Below, in pieces: positions 7,854-14,956 of a stretch of DNA of 51,144 nucleotides (position 1 is its first letter; each line of letters opens with the position of its first letter). The stretch lies in IMG/VR virus record IMGVR_UViG_3300035034_001269, positions 1 through 51,144 of that record. The stretch is one strand, 5' to 3'. The DNA is from a virus. The translations under genes and the position numbers were made by a program. The notes below the pieces were generated by a model. The model searched no databases and had not been told where the DNA came from. It was given only the letters and a program-made list of their open reading frames with translations.

Positions 7854-8158
7854 CACTTGAATACCTACAGAACTATTTCGTTGGGCAACGCTTCACTATC
7901 AAATACGACTCTGTTGGTGGTGCTACTGAGGTATTTGAACTCCATATCAAACATATTGGTGAGAAGTATATCGACTGTTATTACAGGTACTTGGAGTCAA
8001 ATGATAACACTAAAAAGACAGGTAATTTAAAGTATGAACGATGGCTAATTGATGATATGATCAAAGATGCTTGGAATGGCAAGGATAGTTGGGTACTGAT
8101 CGGTTTCTATCCAATCAAACCCTTGAATGACTTACCAGAGGAATTATTCAGGATATGA
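7850..8158 (+). CDS. tagged small protein (LPEELFRI)
   Basis: 102 aa, beta-rich (FTIKYDSVGG..FELHIKHIG), tail LPEELFRI. ATGA overlap with the zinc-ribbon gene downstream. Body unrecognised. Confidence 0.65.
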   Translation: MTLEYLQNYFVGQRFTIKYDSVGGATEVFELHIKHIGEKYIDCYYRYLESNDNTKKTGNLKYERWLIDDMIKDAWNGKDSWVLIGFYPIKPLNDLPEELFRI

Positions 8159-8421
8159 GTGACCTACTAGTTGAATTTGCACAAATCCGATATGATTTAG
8201 AGAATCATGTACGCCCTGATATGTGTAAGTGTTCTAATTGTGGTTGGCAGGGTGACCGTATGGACTGTGAATCTGAATGGGAATCCGAAGGTTGGGAATA
8301 CCCAGACTATCAAGTTGACCTTTGCCCTGTATGTCCTGATGGTGGGTGTATTGATGACTACTGGATGAGTTCATCTCAATATGAAATTACCGAAATTGTT
8401 GATATTATAAAGGATGCTTAA
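8155..8421 (+). CDS. zinc-ribbon protein
   Basis: 88 aa. CKCSNCGW (24-31) and CPVCPDGGC (58-66) give two cysteine knuckles around an acidic loop. No C-terminal tag, although it lies inside the tagged run. Overlaps the next gene by one base (TAATG). Confidence 0.6.
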   Translation: MSDLLVEFAQIRYDLENHVRPDMCKCSNCGWQGDRMDCESEWESEGWEYPDYQVDLCPVCPDGGCIDDYWMSSSQYEITEIVDIIKDA

Positions 8422-8771
8422 TGAAACCGTATAAACTAAAACGTAAACAAGAGGCACACCGCAAGAAGAATCCCACTAGATTCAATCGTAAACAGTGGTT
8501 GATTGCTATGACCAAGAAGATTGCACTTGATGTATTCAATAGGAATCATTCATATGATTGGACTTGGAGTCCCGGTACACCACTTGACTCTTTTGGTAGT
8601 GACATGTATTATGAAGCTGAAGGGGAATTCAATCTTCAATATGGTGACGTTGAACTGATGTTCCCTCTATATCTGAAATGTGAGAAGGTATTAGAAGACA
8701 ATAAGAAGAAATCTGAATATATCCAAAAGATATATGTTCCCTTTGAAGAAGACCTGTTCAGCATTGTATAA
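8421..8771 (+). CDS. tagged protein (FEEDLFSIV), not overlapped
   Basis: 116 aa with a very basic N-terminus (KPYKLKRKQEAHRKK), so possibly nucleic-acid binding. It ends FEEDLFSIV. The tail is followed by TAA and a late promoter, and the next start is 25 bp away with its own AGGAG, so here the tail is not needed as a ribosome-binding region. Confidence 0.65.
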   Translation: MKPYKLKRKQEAHRKKNPTRFNRKQWLIAMTKKIALDVFNRNHSYDWTWSPGTPLDSFGSDMYYEAEGEFNLQYGDVELMFPLYLKCEKVLEDNKKKSEYIQKIYVPFEEDLFSIV

Positions 8772-8774
8772 ATA
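8767..8774 (+). promoter_or_regulatory. T4-type late promoter TATAAATA with RBS hairpin
   Basis: TATAAATACTC overlaps the end of the previous gene; its TACTC can pair with GAGTA (8785-8789), which contains the AGGAG ribosome site of the gene at 8796. Confidence 0.7.
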
Positions 8775-8795
8775 CTCTTACAAGGAGTAAATGAT

Positions 8796-9050
8796 ATGAA
8801 TAAGATCAAAGAACTTACAGTAAAATATCTCGGTGAAGGTGCGTATAATAAAGCCCCTGTTGATATAATGTTCAAGAAGAAAGGTAACAAAGCTGAACTT
8901 ACCTATGTCAACCCGAAATCAAAAGGTTTGCCTAATTGGGTCAAGCAAGGTGGTTCGTTTCCTTATCAAGACATTGTAGACCTTGAACAAGACTTTGGAG
9001 TATACAATGCTGAAGGTTGGACTCAGAAGGATGGTTTTATAGTTGACTAA
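8796..9050 (+). CDS. hypothetical protein, late-expressed
   Basis: 84 aa, small and basic, unrecognised. AGGAG is 8 bp before this ATG; an earlier ATG at 8791 yields only two codons. The perfect late box upstream suggests expression with virion genes. Confidence 0.6.
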   Translation: MNKIKELTVKYLGEGAYNKAPVDIMFKKKGNKAELTYVNPKSKGLPNWVKQGGSFPYQDIVDLEQDFGVYNAEGWTQKDGFIVD

Positions 9051-9110
9051 GTGTGAGTAATGGGTTACACTCATTTTGTTGTTGAATTTATCCCCTGAAA
9101 GGAATGCATA

Positions 9111-10019
9111 ATGAACAAGCCCATGAAAGCACCCTCAAAATCAATCACTGATAATGAGATTAAGTCTCTCCTAGAGAATGGACCTCTTATCGGTTCCCCT
9201 AAGTATGACGGTTTCCGTGGCTTTATTGACCCTGAAAACGGCACACTTCTATCAAATGCCCGTAAACCCTACGGTAATAAATTCGTTCAATCAGAAATGT
9301 CCAAGAAATGTTACTCCGGTCTTGATGGTGAGTTTATTGTCGGTGACCCTACAGACCCCGAAGTATTTAAAAACTCATCGTCGGCTCTCCGTAGACAATC
9401 AGGTGAACCTGAATTTACATTCTATGTGTTCGATAGTATGTTAGACCCTACTATGCCCTATGAACAACGTATGTCAGCCCTTGAGGCATATGCCTACCTC
9501 CCTTATATTGAAGTCGTTCCGTCTGTCTATCTTGAAACATTAGAAGATGTCATTGAATACGAAACTGAAATGCTGATGTTGGGATATGAGGGCATTATGC
9601 TCCGTGACCCTCAAGGTGTTTATAAGTTTGGTCGTACCACTATGAAGGAAGCCAACATTTTCAAACGTAAGCCTTTTGCTGACTGTGAAGCTGTCATTGT
9701 CGCAGTAAATGAAATGATGGAGAACCAGAACGAGAAGGTCGTGAATGAAATGGGTCGTTCCAAACGTTCGTCTTGTCAAGATGGTAAGGTAGGTAAAGAC
9801 ACTCTTGGTTCATTCACTTTGAAATCCCCACTATGGGAAAATGAATTCAACTGTGGCACTATGTTGGGAGTGACGCTTGAAGACCGATTCGATATGTGGG
9901 CTGAAAAAGAATCGTTGATCGGTCAGACAGTCACCCTCAAGTATCAGTCATATGGTAGTGTTGACGCACCTCGTATCCCTGTATTTTTGAGATTTCGCCC
10001 AGAATTTGATATGGAATAG
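9111..10019 (+). CDS. ATP-dependent DNA ligase
   Basis: 302 aa. Residues 29-36 (SPKYDGFR) are nucleotidyltransferase motif I, with Lys31 as the adenylated residue. SGLDGEFIV near 70 is motif III, FTFYVFD near 105 is motif IIIa, GYEGIMLRD near 160 is motif IV and NIFKRKPF near 182 is motif V. The C-terminal ~110 residues fit an OB-fold. The length suits compact phage ligases (T7-like, no extra DNA-binding domain). It seals nicks during replication and repair. Preceded by AAAGGAA; ends TAG, followed by a strong terminator. Confidence 0.9.
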   Translation: MNKPMKAPSKSITDNEIKSLLENGPLIGSPKYDGFRGFIDPENGTLLSNARKPYGNKFVQSEMSKKCYSGLDGEFIVGDPTDPEVFKNSSSALRRQSGEPEFTFYVFDSMLDPTMPYEQRMSALEAYAYLPYIEVVPSVYLETLEDVIEYETEMLMLGYEGIMLRDPQGVYKFGRTTMKEANIFKRKPFADCEAVIVAVNEMMENQNEKVVNEMGRSKRSSCQDGKVGKDTLGSFTLKSPLWENEFNCGTMLGVTLEDRFDMWAEKESLIGQTVTLKYQSYGSVDAPRIPVFLRFRPEFDME

Positions 10020-10039
10020 CTCTGTCCTACTCTTATTTT

Positions 10040-10047
10040 TATAAATA
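10040..10047 (+). promoter_or_regulatory. T4-type late promoter TATAAATA
   Basis: Perfect late box embedded in the left arm of the hairpin at 10044-10075. Initiation 5-7 bp downstream would begin inside that arm, so late mRNA could not form the hairpin. Confidence 0.75.
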
Positions 10048-10075
10048 CTCCTGACTACTATCAGGAGTATTTTTT
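10044..10075 (+). terminator. intrinsic terminator and RBS-sequestering hairpin
   Basis: AATACTCCTGA (10044-10054) and TCAGGAGTATT (10061-10071) form a perfect 11-bp stem with a 6-nt loop followed by TTTTT. The right arm holds AGGAG, the ribosome site of the HNH gene at 10076. Upstream read-through would terminate or hide the site; late transcripts would expose it. Confidence 0.8.
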
Positions 10076-10339
10076 ATGCAATGTAATATCTGTGGTTTAT
10101 CGGAAATAACCTTGGACAAACACCATATTCAAAGTGTTAGTGAAGGTGGTACAAATGACAACTCAAATATTGCTGACATCTGTCCGAATTGTCATAGAAA
10201 AGTCCATTCAGGACTTTTGGTAATTGAAGGATGGTTTCTTACTACTGATGGTATGAAATTATTACACCATAATATTGATGAAATATCTATTACTGATAGA
10301 CAACCTTCATGTTATACTTGGAGACAAAATGAATTTTGA
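10076..10339 (+). CDS. HNH endonuclease
   Basis: 87 aa. CNICG..DKHHIQ..GGTNDNSNIADICPNCHRKVH is the complete HNH core: a CxxC knuckle (3-6), catalytic HH (16-17), an Asn, and CxxCH (37-41). The family nicks or cuts DNA and often acts as a free-standing homing enzyme. It uses the ribosome site inside the late-promoter hairpin and overlaps the start of the next gene by 11 bp, as if inserted between a late promoter and a capsid-targeted gene. Confidence 0.85.
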   Translation: MQCNICGLSEITLDKHHIQSVSEGGTNDNSNIADICPNCHRKVHSGLLVIEGWFLTTDGMKLLHHNIDEISITDRQPSCYTWRQNEF

Positions 10340-10589
10340 ACGATATTTAAATGAAGATAAAATAAAAGGTATTGAGTTTCCCATAGTTTTTACTGTCAAT
10401 GGTGAACCTGTCGGTGTTGCCAATACCAGAAGCCAATATTATTCCTTAGTTAAAAAATTCCATATAAAGAGTACAGACTCTACTTCCGTTGACGGTCTTA
10501 AATACTGGTATGATACAAGTGGTTTCGAAAAAGAATTAAAGAAAAAAGTTGATGACTTCGTAAAAGCCAGAGGTATCACTAATGATTGA
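10329..10589 (+). CDS. capsid-targeted small protein
   Basis: 86 aa starting MNFERYLNED (L-N-E/D), a capsid-targeting pattern. This ATG is chosen over the upstream in-frame Met because of the conserved tag. Residues 25-37 (VNGEPVGVANTRS) are unrecognised. It overlaps the HNH gene and the next ORF, and belongs to a late, coupled run of five tagged genes. Confidence 0.65.
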   Translation: MNFERYLNEDKIKGIEFPIVFTVNGEPVGVANTRSQYYSLVKKFHIKSTDSTSVDGLKYWYDTSGFEKELKKKVDDFVKARGITND

Positions 10590-10755
10590 TGATATTGTAA
10601 ATAAATTCATCATTAATGAAGCTAATAGAAAAAATGTCGATAAAGCTGTTGACTCTTTCTTTAAACAACTTCAAGATGGTGCATCCAAAAATGACCTTCA
10701 AGATGAGATTGATTGGGTTGTCTCTGAACTAAAATTACAGGCAGGTATCAAATGA
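10582..10755 (+). CDS. capsid-targeted very small helical protein
   Basis: 57 aa. MIDDIVNKFIINEA carries I-N-E/A, strikingly like the EFIAEA of T4 internal-protein tags. The remainder is a charged helix. It overlaps both neighbours (8 bp and ATGA). After predicted cleavage only about 44 residues would remain. Confidence 0.6.
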   Translation: MIDDIVNKFIINEANRKNVDKAVDSFFKQLQDGASKNDLQDEIDWVVSELKLQAGIK

Positions 10756-11330
10756 AATTTGAAACATATTTAAATGAAGCCAAATCGGTTCAAGTAGACT
10801 CTCTTGGCAGGTTTATTCGTTTTCGTCAAGGTGACCATAATGCGTCTGTCTGGAAGGATAAGGTTCAATACAGTATTAAGTCTAAATCTGTAGAACGTGA
10901 TGAGTTTGTAAAACACCGTGATGGTATGGCAGTTGGTCGTGTTATCGCATTTGCAAAGAAGGATATAGAGGCATATTTCAAAGGTGGTGAAGACCTCAAG
11001 CCTTGGATGAACCCAGACAAAGGACAACGTGGTTACCTCCAAGAAGCAAAACGCAAGTCTAAGTTTGACTATCAGATATATCACAATTCATATACCTCAG
11101 CAGTTGACACTGGATTGAAACACGCAGAGGTCAAGGGATATACCACTGACCCTGATGAAGTGTCAACACTGGTAGGATTTGGACCTAAAAAGCCGGGTCG
11201 GGGTAAGACAACCACGGTTCATATCCCTATCTATAAGAATGACAAACCACAAAAGAAAGCATTACATATTGTAGTGTACAATCGTGAGACAGAATCAAAT
11301 CCTTATGAATTAACGGCATACATATTATGA
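10752..11330 (+). CDS. capsid-targeted protein with second internal LxE site
   Basis: 192 aa. It starts MKFETYLNEA (L-N-E/A). A second RGYLQEAKRK at about residue 95-104 offers L-Q-E/A, so the precursor could be cut into an ~87-aa peptide and an ~95-aa C-terminal domain. The C-terminal part (GKTTTVHIPIYKND..LHIVVYN) looks like a separate beta domain. Function unknown; ATGA overlap with the next gene. Confidence 0.65.
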   Translation: MKFETYLNEAKSVQVDSLGRFIRFRQGDHNASVWKDKVQYSIKSKSVERDEFVKHRDGMAVGRVIAFAKKDIEAYFKGGEDLKPWMNPDKGQRGYLQEAKRKSKFDYQIYHNSYTSAVDTGLKHAEVKGYTTDPDEVSTLVGFGPKKPGRGKTTTVHIPIYKNDKPQKKALHIVVYNRETESNPYELTAYIL

Positions 11331-11848
11331 GACTAGAGAAATATCTAAATGAAAAATTCTATAACTCATTTAATTTATATGGTCATACCATTGAAATATT
11401 TGAAAACCCCTCTAAATCTGAACTGAATAGTATCACTGATGGTGGTGGTTATAAATCCATACGATTCTTCGCTAATATGAAAACAAAAAAGGTCATAATG
11501 TGGTCGGGTGAAATACCTCACGGTACTGCTGTTGATGATGGTGGTGTTATGCCTACTCCCGGTTTCGATTATTGGGATTATGTATTCAAAGGTAGAAATG
11601 CTGATATCATATTTGGTGGCACATTGGAAAATGGTAATGTCATATCTGATTCATGGGATACTGATGGTCGGTTCCCTAACCCTGACCTCACCAAAAAAGC
11701 CGATACCATAACTCTTGATAACGTCAAGAAAATGGCTGACCAGAACTTAACGTGGTTGAAGAAATATATGGATATCAAACAAGTTGAAAAGATAATTGGT
11801 GGTCTTCTGGAACGGCTTGAAGAAATGGAAGCTGACGGCGACCTCTAA
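11327..11848 (+). CDS. capsid-targeted member of the EIFxNPSK paralogue family
   Basis: 173 aa. The tag MRLEKYLNEK is followed by the family core: HTIEIFENPSKSEL, then a strand RFFANMKTKKVIMW, then a C-terminal helix LTWLKKYMDIKQV. The same core recurs in five other proteins (14.96 kb and four at 37.4-39.1 kb). Last gene of the late plus-strand run; function unknown, inferred internal virion protein. Confidence 0.7.
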   Translation: MRLEKYLNEKFYNSFNLYGHTIEIFENPSKSELNSITDGGGYKSIRFFANMKTKKVIMWSGEIPHGTAVDDGGVMPTPGFDYWDYVFKGRNADIIFGGTLENGNVISDSWDTDGRFPNPDLTKKADTITLDNVKKMADQNLTWLKKYMDIKQVEKIIGGLLERLEEMEADGDL

Positions 11849-11870
11849 ATAACATCACAAATAAATAGAA

Positions 11871-11899
11871 TTGACATCACCCACCCCTTTTGGTATTAT
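11871..11899 (+). promoter_or_regulatory. sigma70-type early promoter inside a terminator
   Basis: TTGACA, 17 bp ending TTGG, TATTAT. The -10 forms the loop of the hairpin at 11884-11911, so transcripts from this promoter start in the right arm and escape the hairpin. Confidence 0.8.
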
Positions 11900-11916
11900 T
11901 ACCCAAAGGGGTTTTT
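11884..11916 (+). terminator. terminator/RBS hairpin overlapping promoter
   Basis: CCCCTTT (11884-11890) pairs with AAAGGGG (11905-11911), with extra GG/CC pairs, followed by TTTTT. It would stop late read-through from the capsid-protein run; GGGG also serves the next gene as ribosome site. Confidence 0.65.
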
Positions 11917-11918
11917 AT

Positions 11919-12182
11919 ATGATTAACTTTAATGACATACAGGCAGGTACTCAAATACATGTGGTTCATAAGCATGGTGATAAATTCACCCTCACTAGTC
12001 TATTTAAATATAATAACGAATCGAAACTTAGATTAACATACACTGACAAACGCGGGGTTGTTAGTGAAATTAATTACAGTGTTGACGAAATAACCAAATT
12101 CATTAATCTTAATGTGTGGGTCGAATACAATATGACTCATCCACACAGTGTCGTACTGCCTGAGGAGTTGTTCACGATATGA
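11919..12182 (+). CDS. tagged small protein (LPEELFTI), first of plus array
   Basis: 87 aa starting MINFNDIQAGTQIHV; this ATG is preferred because it follows the early promoter and GGGG at 8 bp. Short beta strands (GDKFTLTSLF, SKLRLTYTD) fit a small barrel. Tail LPEELFTI; ATGA overlap. Confidence 0.7.
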   Translation: MINFNDIQAGTQIHVVHKHGDKFTLTSLFKYNNESKLRLTYTDKRGVVSEINYSVDEITKFINLNVWVEYNMTHPHSVVLPEELFTI

Positions 12183-12400
12183 CCTGTTTGAAATATAGAA
12201 TGTATCCAGAAGCGACTGAATATATCCATGAATACAACTATCCCATTGGTCATAGAGATATTATGAAACACGGTACATTTAATGTCTTGAAATTTGAAGG
12301 CTCATGTGCTAAGATACAGATTGATGATCAATTTTACTATCTGTCTAAGTACGACATCTACCCTGTTGAACAATTCCCAGAGGAACTATTCAATATATGA
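12179..12400 (+). CDS. tagged small protein (FPEELFNI)
   Basis: 73 aa. The body, with GTFNVLKFEGSCAKIQIDDQFYYLSKYDI, resembles an SH3-type strand pattern. Tail FPEELFNI, ATGA overlaps on both sides. Confidence 0.65.
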   Translation: MTCLKYRMYPEATEYIHEYNYPIGHRDIMKHGTFNVLKFEGSCAKIQIDDQFYYLSKYDIYPVEQFPEELFNI

Positions 12401-12666
12401 ATACATTCAAAGTAGGAGATAAGGTTTCTCTAATAAGAGATGATCGCAATAAAAAGTATTGGAAACTCCATTATAATGCCAAAGACCGTGAACTTATACA
12501 CACAGTTGTGGCAATCCGTACAGTTGTGGCAATCCGTGGCCCAGGCGCTAGACACTTGATCTGCCTAGACATTTGGGGTGTTGACTCAGAAGAATTCATA
12601 TATGCTGATAGATTTGAACTGGCCAAACTACAAGTGAAACTACCTGAGGAACTATTCAATATATGA
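12397..12666 (+). CDS. tagged SH3-like protein with internal duplication
   Basis: 89 aa opening MNTFKVGDKVSLIRD, a typical KVGDxV barrel start. Residues around 36-47 read VVAIRTVVAIR because of an 18-bp tandem duplication, which inserts one extra strand-like hexapeptide. Tail LPEELFNI; ATGA overlap. Confidence 0.7.
   Translation: MNTFKVGDKVSLIRDDRNKKYWKLHYNAKDRELIHTVVAIRTVVAIRGPGARHLICLDIWGVDSEEFIYADRFELAKLQVKLPEELFNI
12502..12537 (+). repeat. 18-bp perfect tandem duplication
   Basis: ACAGTTGTGGCAATCCGT occurs twice in direct succession, keeping the frame of the surrounding tagged gene. Confidence 0.9.
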
Positions 12667-12923
12667 ATCTCAGACAAAACACAAAATATCACTTGAATGT
12701 TACCGATGAGGAGGAGTATACTTTCGTTATAGAAGATGAGTATGATGATGACTATCATATCATCTTTACCGCTGTCACATCAAAATACGATAACTGGGTG
12801 GGTAGGACAATCGACCTGCACTACAATAAGGAAGCTGTAGCAAGTTATATCAGATGCCGTGATTGGATTGTCACTGAAATACTACCACCTGTCGAACTAC
12901 CTGAGGAATTATTCACCATATGA
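12663..12923 (+). CDS. tagged small protein (LPEELFTI)
   Basis: 86 aa with an acidic middle (EDEYDDDYHI), unrecognised. Tail LPEELFTI preceded by PPVE; ATGA overlaps both sides. Confidence 0.65.
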   Translation: MNLRQNTKYHLNVTDEEEYTFVIEDEYDDDYHIIFTAVTSKYDNWVGRTIDLHYNKEAVASYIRCRDWIVTEILPPVELPEELFTI

Positions 12924-13147
12924 GATATCCAGTTGGAACTATATTGAAATCACATTCACCCCTTAATTGGTACGGGGAAGTCATTGGTATCAAAAATGGT
13001 AAATACCTAATCACTTGGTCTGATGCCGTCTTTTCGGGACCAACCCTTTATAATGAAAGAGAATTAAGGAGACTTGTCCGTGATGGAGATATGACATGGG
13101 TGTTACCATTTACTCAACATTTACCTGAGGAATTATTCACCATATGA
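12920..13147 (+). CDS. tagged SH3-like protein (LPEELFTI)
   Basis: 75 aa. GTILKSHSPLNWYGEVIGIKNGKYLITWSD has the turn-rich strand pattern of SH3/KOW barrels and is similar to the gene at 14668 (GIVVDIRHGKYIVKWND), so the two are probably paralogues. Tail LPEELFTI. Confidence 0.7.
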   Translation: MRYPVGTILKSHSPLNWYGEVIGIKNGKYLITWSDAVFSGPTLYNERELRRLVRDGDMTWVLPFTQHLPEELFTI

Positions 13148-13389
13148 AATTCTACGCAGGTCAAAGAGTTAAACTGAAACCATACCGTGATGAATTTGAT
13201 AACTTGATAAATGAAAATATGATTCAATGGTTCGATTCTATTGTCACTCTTAGTAGTGATATCGATACTGAAAATCGTAACGCTATCTTCACTATCACTG
13301 AGGACAGTAATCAATGGTTGTGGTTAGGTGTTTGGATTGTTACCAATAGAATCAAAATTGAACTACCTGAGGAACTATTTACATTATGA
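13144..13389 (+). CDS. tagged small protein (LPEELFTL)
   Basis: 81 aa, opening MKFYAGQRVKLKPY, similar to minus-strand proteins opening MKFYLGQKV and MKFKLGQQV; this is evidence of paralogy across the two arrays. Tail LPEELFTL, ATGA overlaps. Confidence 0.7.
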   Translation: MKFYAGQRVKLKPYRDEFDNLINENMIQWFDSIVTLSSDIDTENRNAIFTITEDSNQWLWLGVWIVTNRIKIELPEELFTL

Positions 13390-13709
13390 TTGAACCACTT
13401 TATACAGGCGATGAACCTAAACGAAGACTTCGGGCTGACTCCAATATGACTAATGCTGTCAATATGTGGTATCTACACGCACTTCAACCCGGATCTTGCA
13501 CTGAACTAGTACTCAGAGGTCAGTATGATGAGGCACTTCTACACGCTCATGTGAACATTAGACCAATCTTTGGGGAATTCATTGAATGGGTTGAACTCTA
13601 TGTACCTGACTGCTGTAAGAACGAGAACTACGACAAGTGGAGAGGTATTGACTACTACAACCAAAGACACGAATTCAATGTCGATGAGGAAGAGGCTTTC
13701 AAATGCTAA
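13386..13709 (+). CDS. array member with degenerate tail (DEEEAFKC)
   Basis: 107 aa, acidic, unrecognised. It ends VDEEEAFKC, where the LF pair has become AF and the last hydrophobic residue Cys, so the tag may be decayed. It overlaps the next gene by 7 bp (TTCAAATGCTAA) rather than by ATGA. Confidence 0.6.
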   Translation: MIEPLYTGDEPKRRLRADSNMTNAVNMWYLHALQPGSCTELVLRGQYDEALLHAHVNIRPIFGEFIEWVELYVPDCCKNENYDKWRGIDYYNQRHEFNVDEEEAFKC

Positions 13710-13945
13710 ATTTCTCAAAAGGTGAACGATTCCGATATGTTGGAGGTGGTAAGGATATACCAACTAAAGGCACTACTAAAGGTAATGTCTATACTGTTGA
13801 CTACATCCTTGATCACCGTGAAGCATGGCGATCAGAAGAGGAACTATACATTGGATTCTATGATGATAACCAGATACTCACTGATGTCTATTTCTATGAA
13901 TGTGAGAAATTACCAACTCTACCTGAGGAACTATTTATATTATGA
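13703..13945 (+). CDS. tagged small protein (LPEELFIL)
   Basis: 80 aa, opening MLNFSKGERFRYVGG, similar to FKKGDK openings of the minus array. Tail LPEELFIL. Confidence 0.65.
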   Translation: MLNFSKGERFRYVGGGKDIPTKGTTKGNVYTVDYILDHREAWRSEEELYIGFYDDNQILTDVYFYECEKLPTLPEELFIL

Positions 13946-14163
13946 CAGACATATTAAAAGTTGGGGATAGTGTTAAACGCTTCAACAGCGATCATATGGG
14001 TATGACCGTTGGTGATACTGCCATTGTAACAGGTTTATCGCCATTAGGTGTGACGCTTGGTGTATCACTAGATAAATATAGGGGAATACACGCATCATAT
14101 AATCTTGAACTGGTCAATAGACACAAACCTGTTTCGCTTCCAGAGGAACTATTTACAATATGA
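13942..14163 (+). CDS. tagged SH3-like protein (LPEELFTI)
   Basis: 73 aa. KVGDSVKRF..MGMTVGDTAIVTGLSPLGVTLGV gives a clear small-barrel strand rhythm. Tail LPEELFTI; ATGA overlaps. Confidence 0.7.
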   Translation: MTDILKVGDSVKRFNSDHMGMTVGDTAIVTGLSPLGVTLGVSLDKYRGIHASYNLELVNRHKPVSLPEELFTI

Positions 14164-14456
14164 AATATGAAGTCGGAACGAAATTCCACACTTATGCTAA
14201 CAGAACTTCACAACAGGGGTGTGATATCGATAACCCCATGTATGGGGAAATCCTTGAAATTGATACTATCAGAAGATCATACCTTGTTCGTTGGAATTAT
14301 TACGATGGGCTTGGTGACTTCAACACTTCTTACACTGATGAATCGTTTAATTATGTCCTTGGACACTTCGGGGAAAATGACCCTGTTGGTTTAGTCCGTA
14401 TTGAATTCCCATCCAAACCATTTGAACTTTTTGATGAGGAGCTGTTCACGATATGA
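14160..14456 (+). CDS. tagged small protein (FDEELFTI)
   Basis: 98 aa with YGEILEIDTIRRSYLVRWNY, another SH3-like pattern. Tail FDEELFTI, the form commonest in the minus array. Confidence 0.65.
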   Translation: MKYEVGTKFHTYANRTSQQGCDIDNPMYGEILEIDTIRRSYLVRWNYYDGLGDFNTSYTDESFNYVLGHFGENDPVGLVRIEFPSKPFELFDEELFTI

Positions 14457-14671
14457 ATATCCAAATAGGTGACACTTTTGATACACCCAGAACTATTCTC
14501 ACTATCACTGGTATTACCAATAATATATATGTATACAAATGTAAATACAAAATTGATGGTAGAGTGGCATATACTAGTGCCATGAAATCACAATTTGAAG
14601 AGCTTTATAAGAAGTATAAATGGACACACACATCTATTAATATTCTCCCAGAGGAACTATTCACCATATGA
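14453..14671 (+). CDS. tagged small protein (LPEELFTI)
   Basis: 72 aa opening MNIQIGDTFDTPRTILTITGI, an IGDTF barrel start. Tail LPEELFTI. Confidence 0.65.
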   Translation: MNIQIGDTFDTPRTILTITGITNNIYVYKCKYKIDGRVAYTSAMKSQFEELYKKYKWTHTSINILPEELFTI

Positions 14672-14907
14672 CTACGGACGATCAACTACGCACCAAAATC
14701 GCTATTGGTACTCAACTCAAAGCTCTACTATCCACTCAAGGTGATGGTATTGTTGTTGATATCCGCCATGGTAAATACATTGTTAAATGGAATGACTTAG
14801 GCGAAAAATCACATTCCCTATACCATATCGGGCAAGTTATCACTGTCGGTCAATATAATGTAATCCCTCCCCCTAATAATCTCCCAGAAGAACTCTTTAT
14901 CATCTAA
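14668..14907 (+). CDS. tagged SH3-like protein (LPEELFII), last of plus array
   Basis: 79 aa. GDGIVVDIRHGKYIVKWNDLG matches the 12920 protein. It ends LPEELFII and TAA with no overlapping gene; the next start is 50 bp away behind a late promoter. The tail is therefore kept without a coupling role. Confidence 0.7.
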   Translation: MTTDDQLRTKIAIGTQLKALLSTQGDGIVVDIRHGKYIVKWNDLGEKSHSLYHIGQVITVGQYNVIPPPNNLPEELFII

Positions 14908-14912
14908 TTTTT

Positions 14913-14920
14913 TATAAATA
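14913..14920 (+). promoter_or_regulatory. T4-type late promoter TATAAATA with RBS hairpin
   Basis: AATACTC (14917-14923), which overlaps the box, can pair with GAGTATT (14940-14946), which contains the AAAGGAG ribosome site of the next gene; 7-bp stem, 16-nt loop. Confidence 0.7.
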
Positions 14921-14956
14921 CTCTTACATACACATAAAGGAGTATTACCTTATAAA

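Noticed and set aside
11919-14907. Regularly spaced GAGGAACTATTCACNATATGA repeats resembling a CRISPR or iteron array
   Set aside because: The repeats are gene ends: spacing varies with ORF length, each lies in frame, and the intervening DNA encodes protein.
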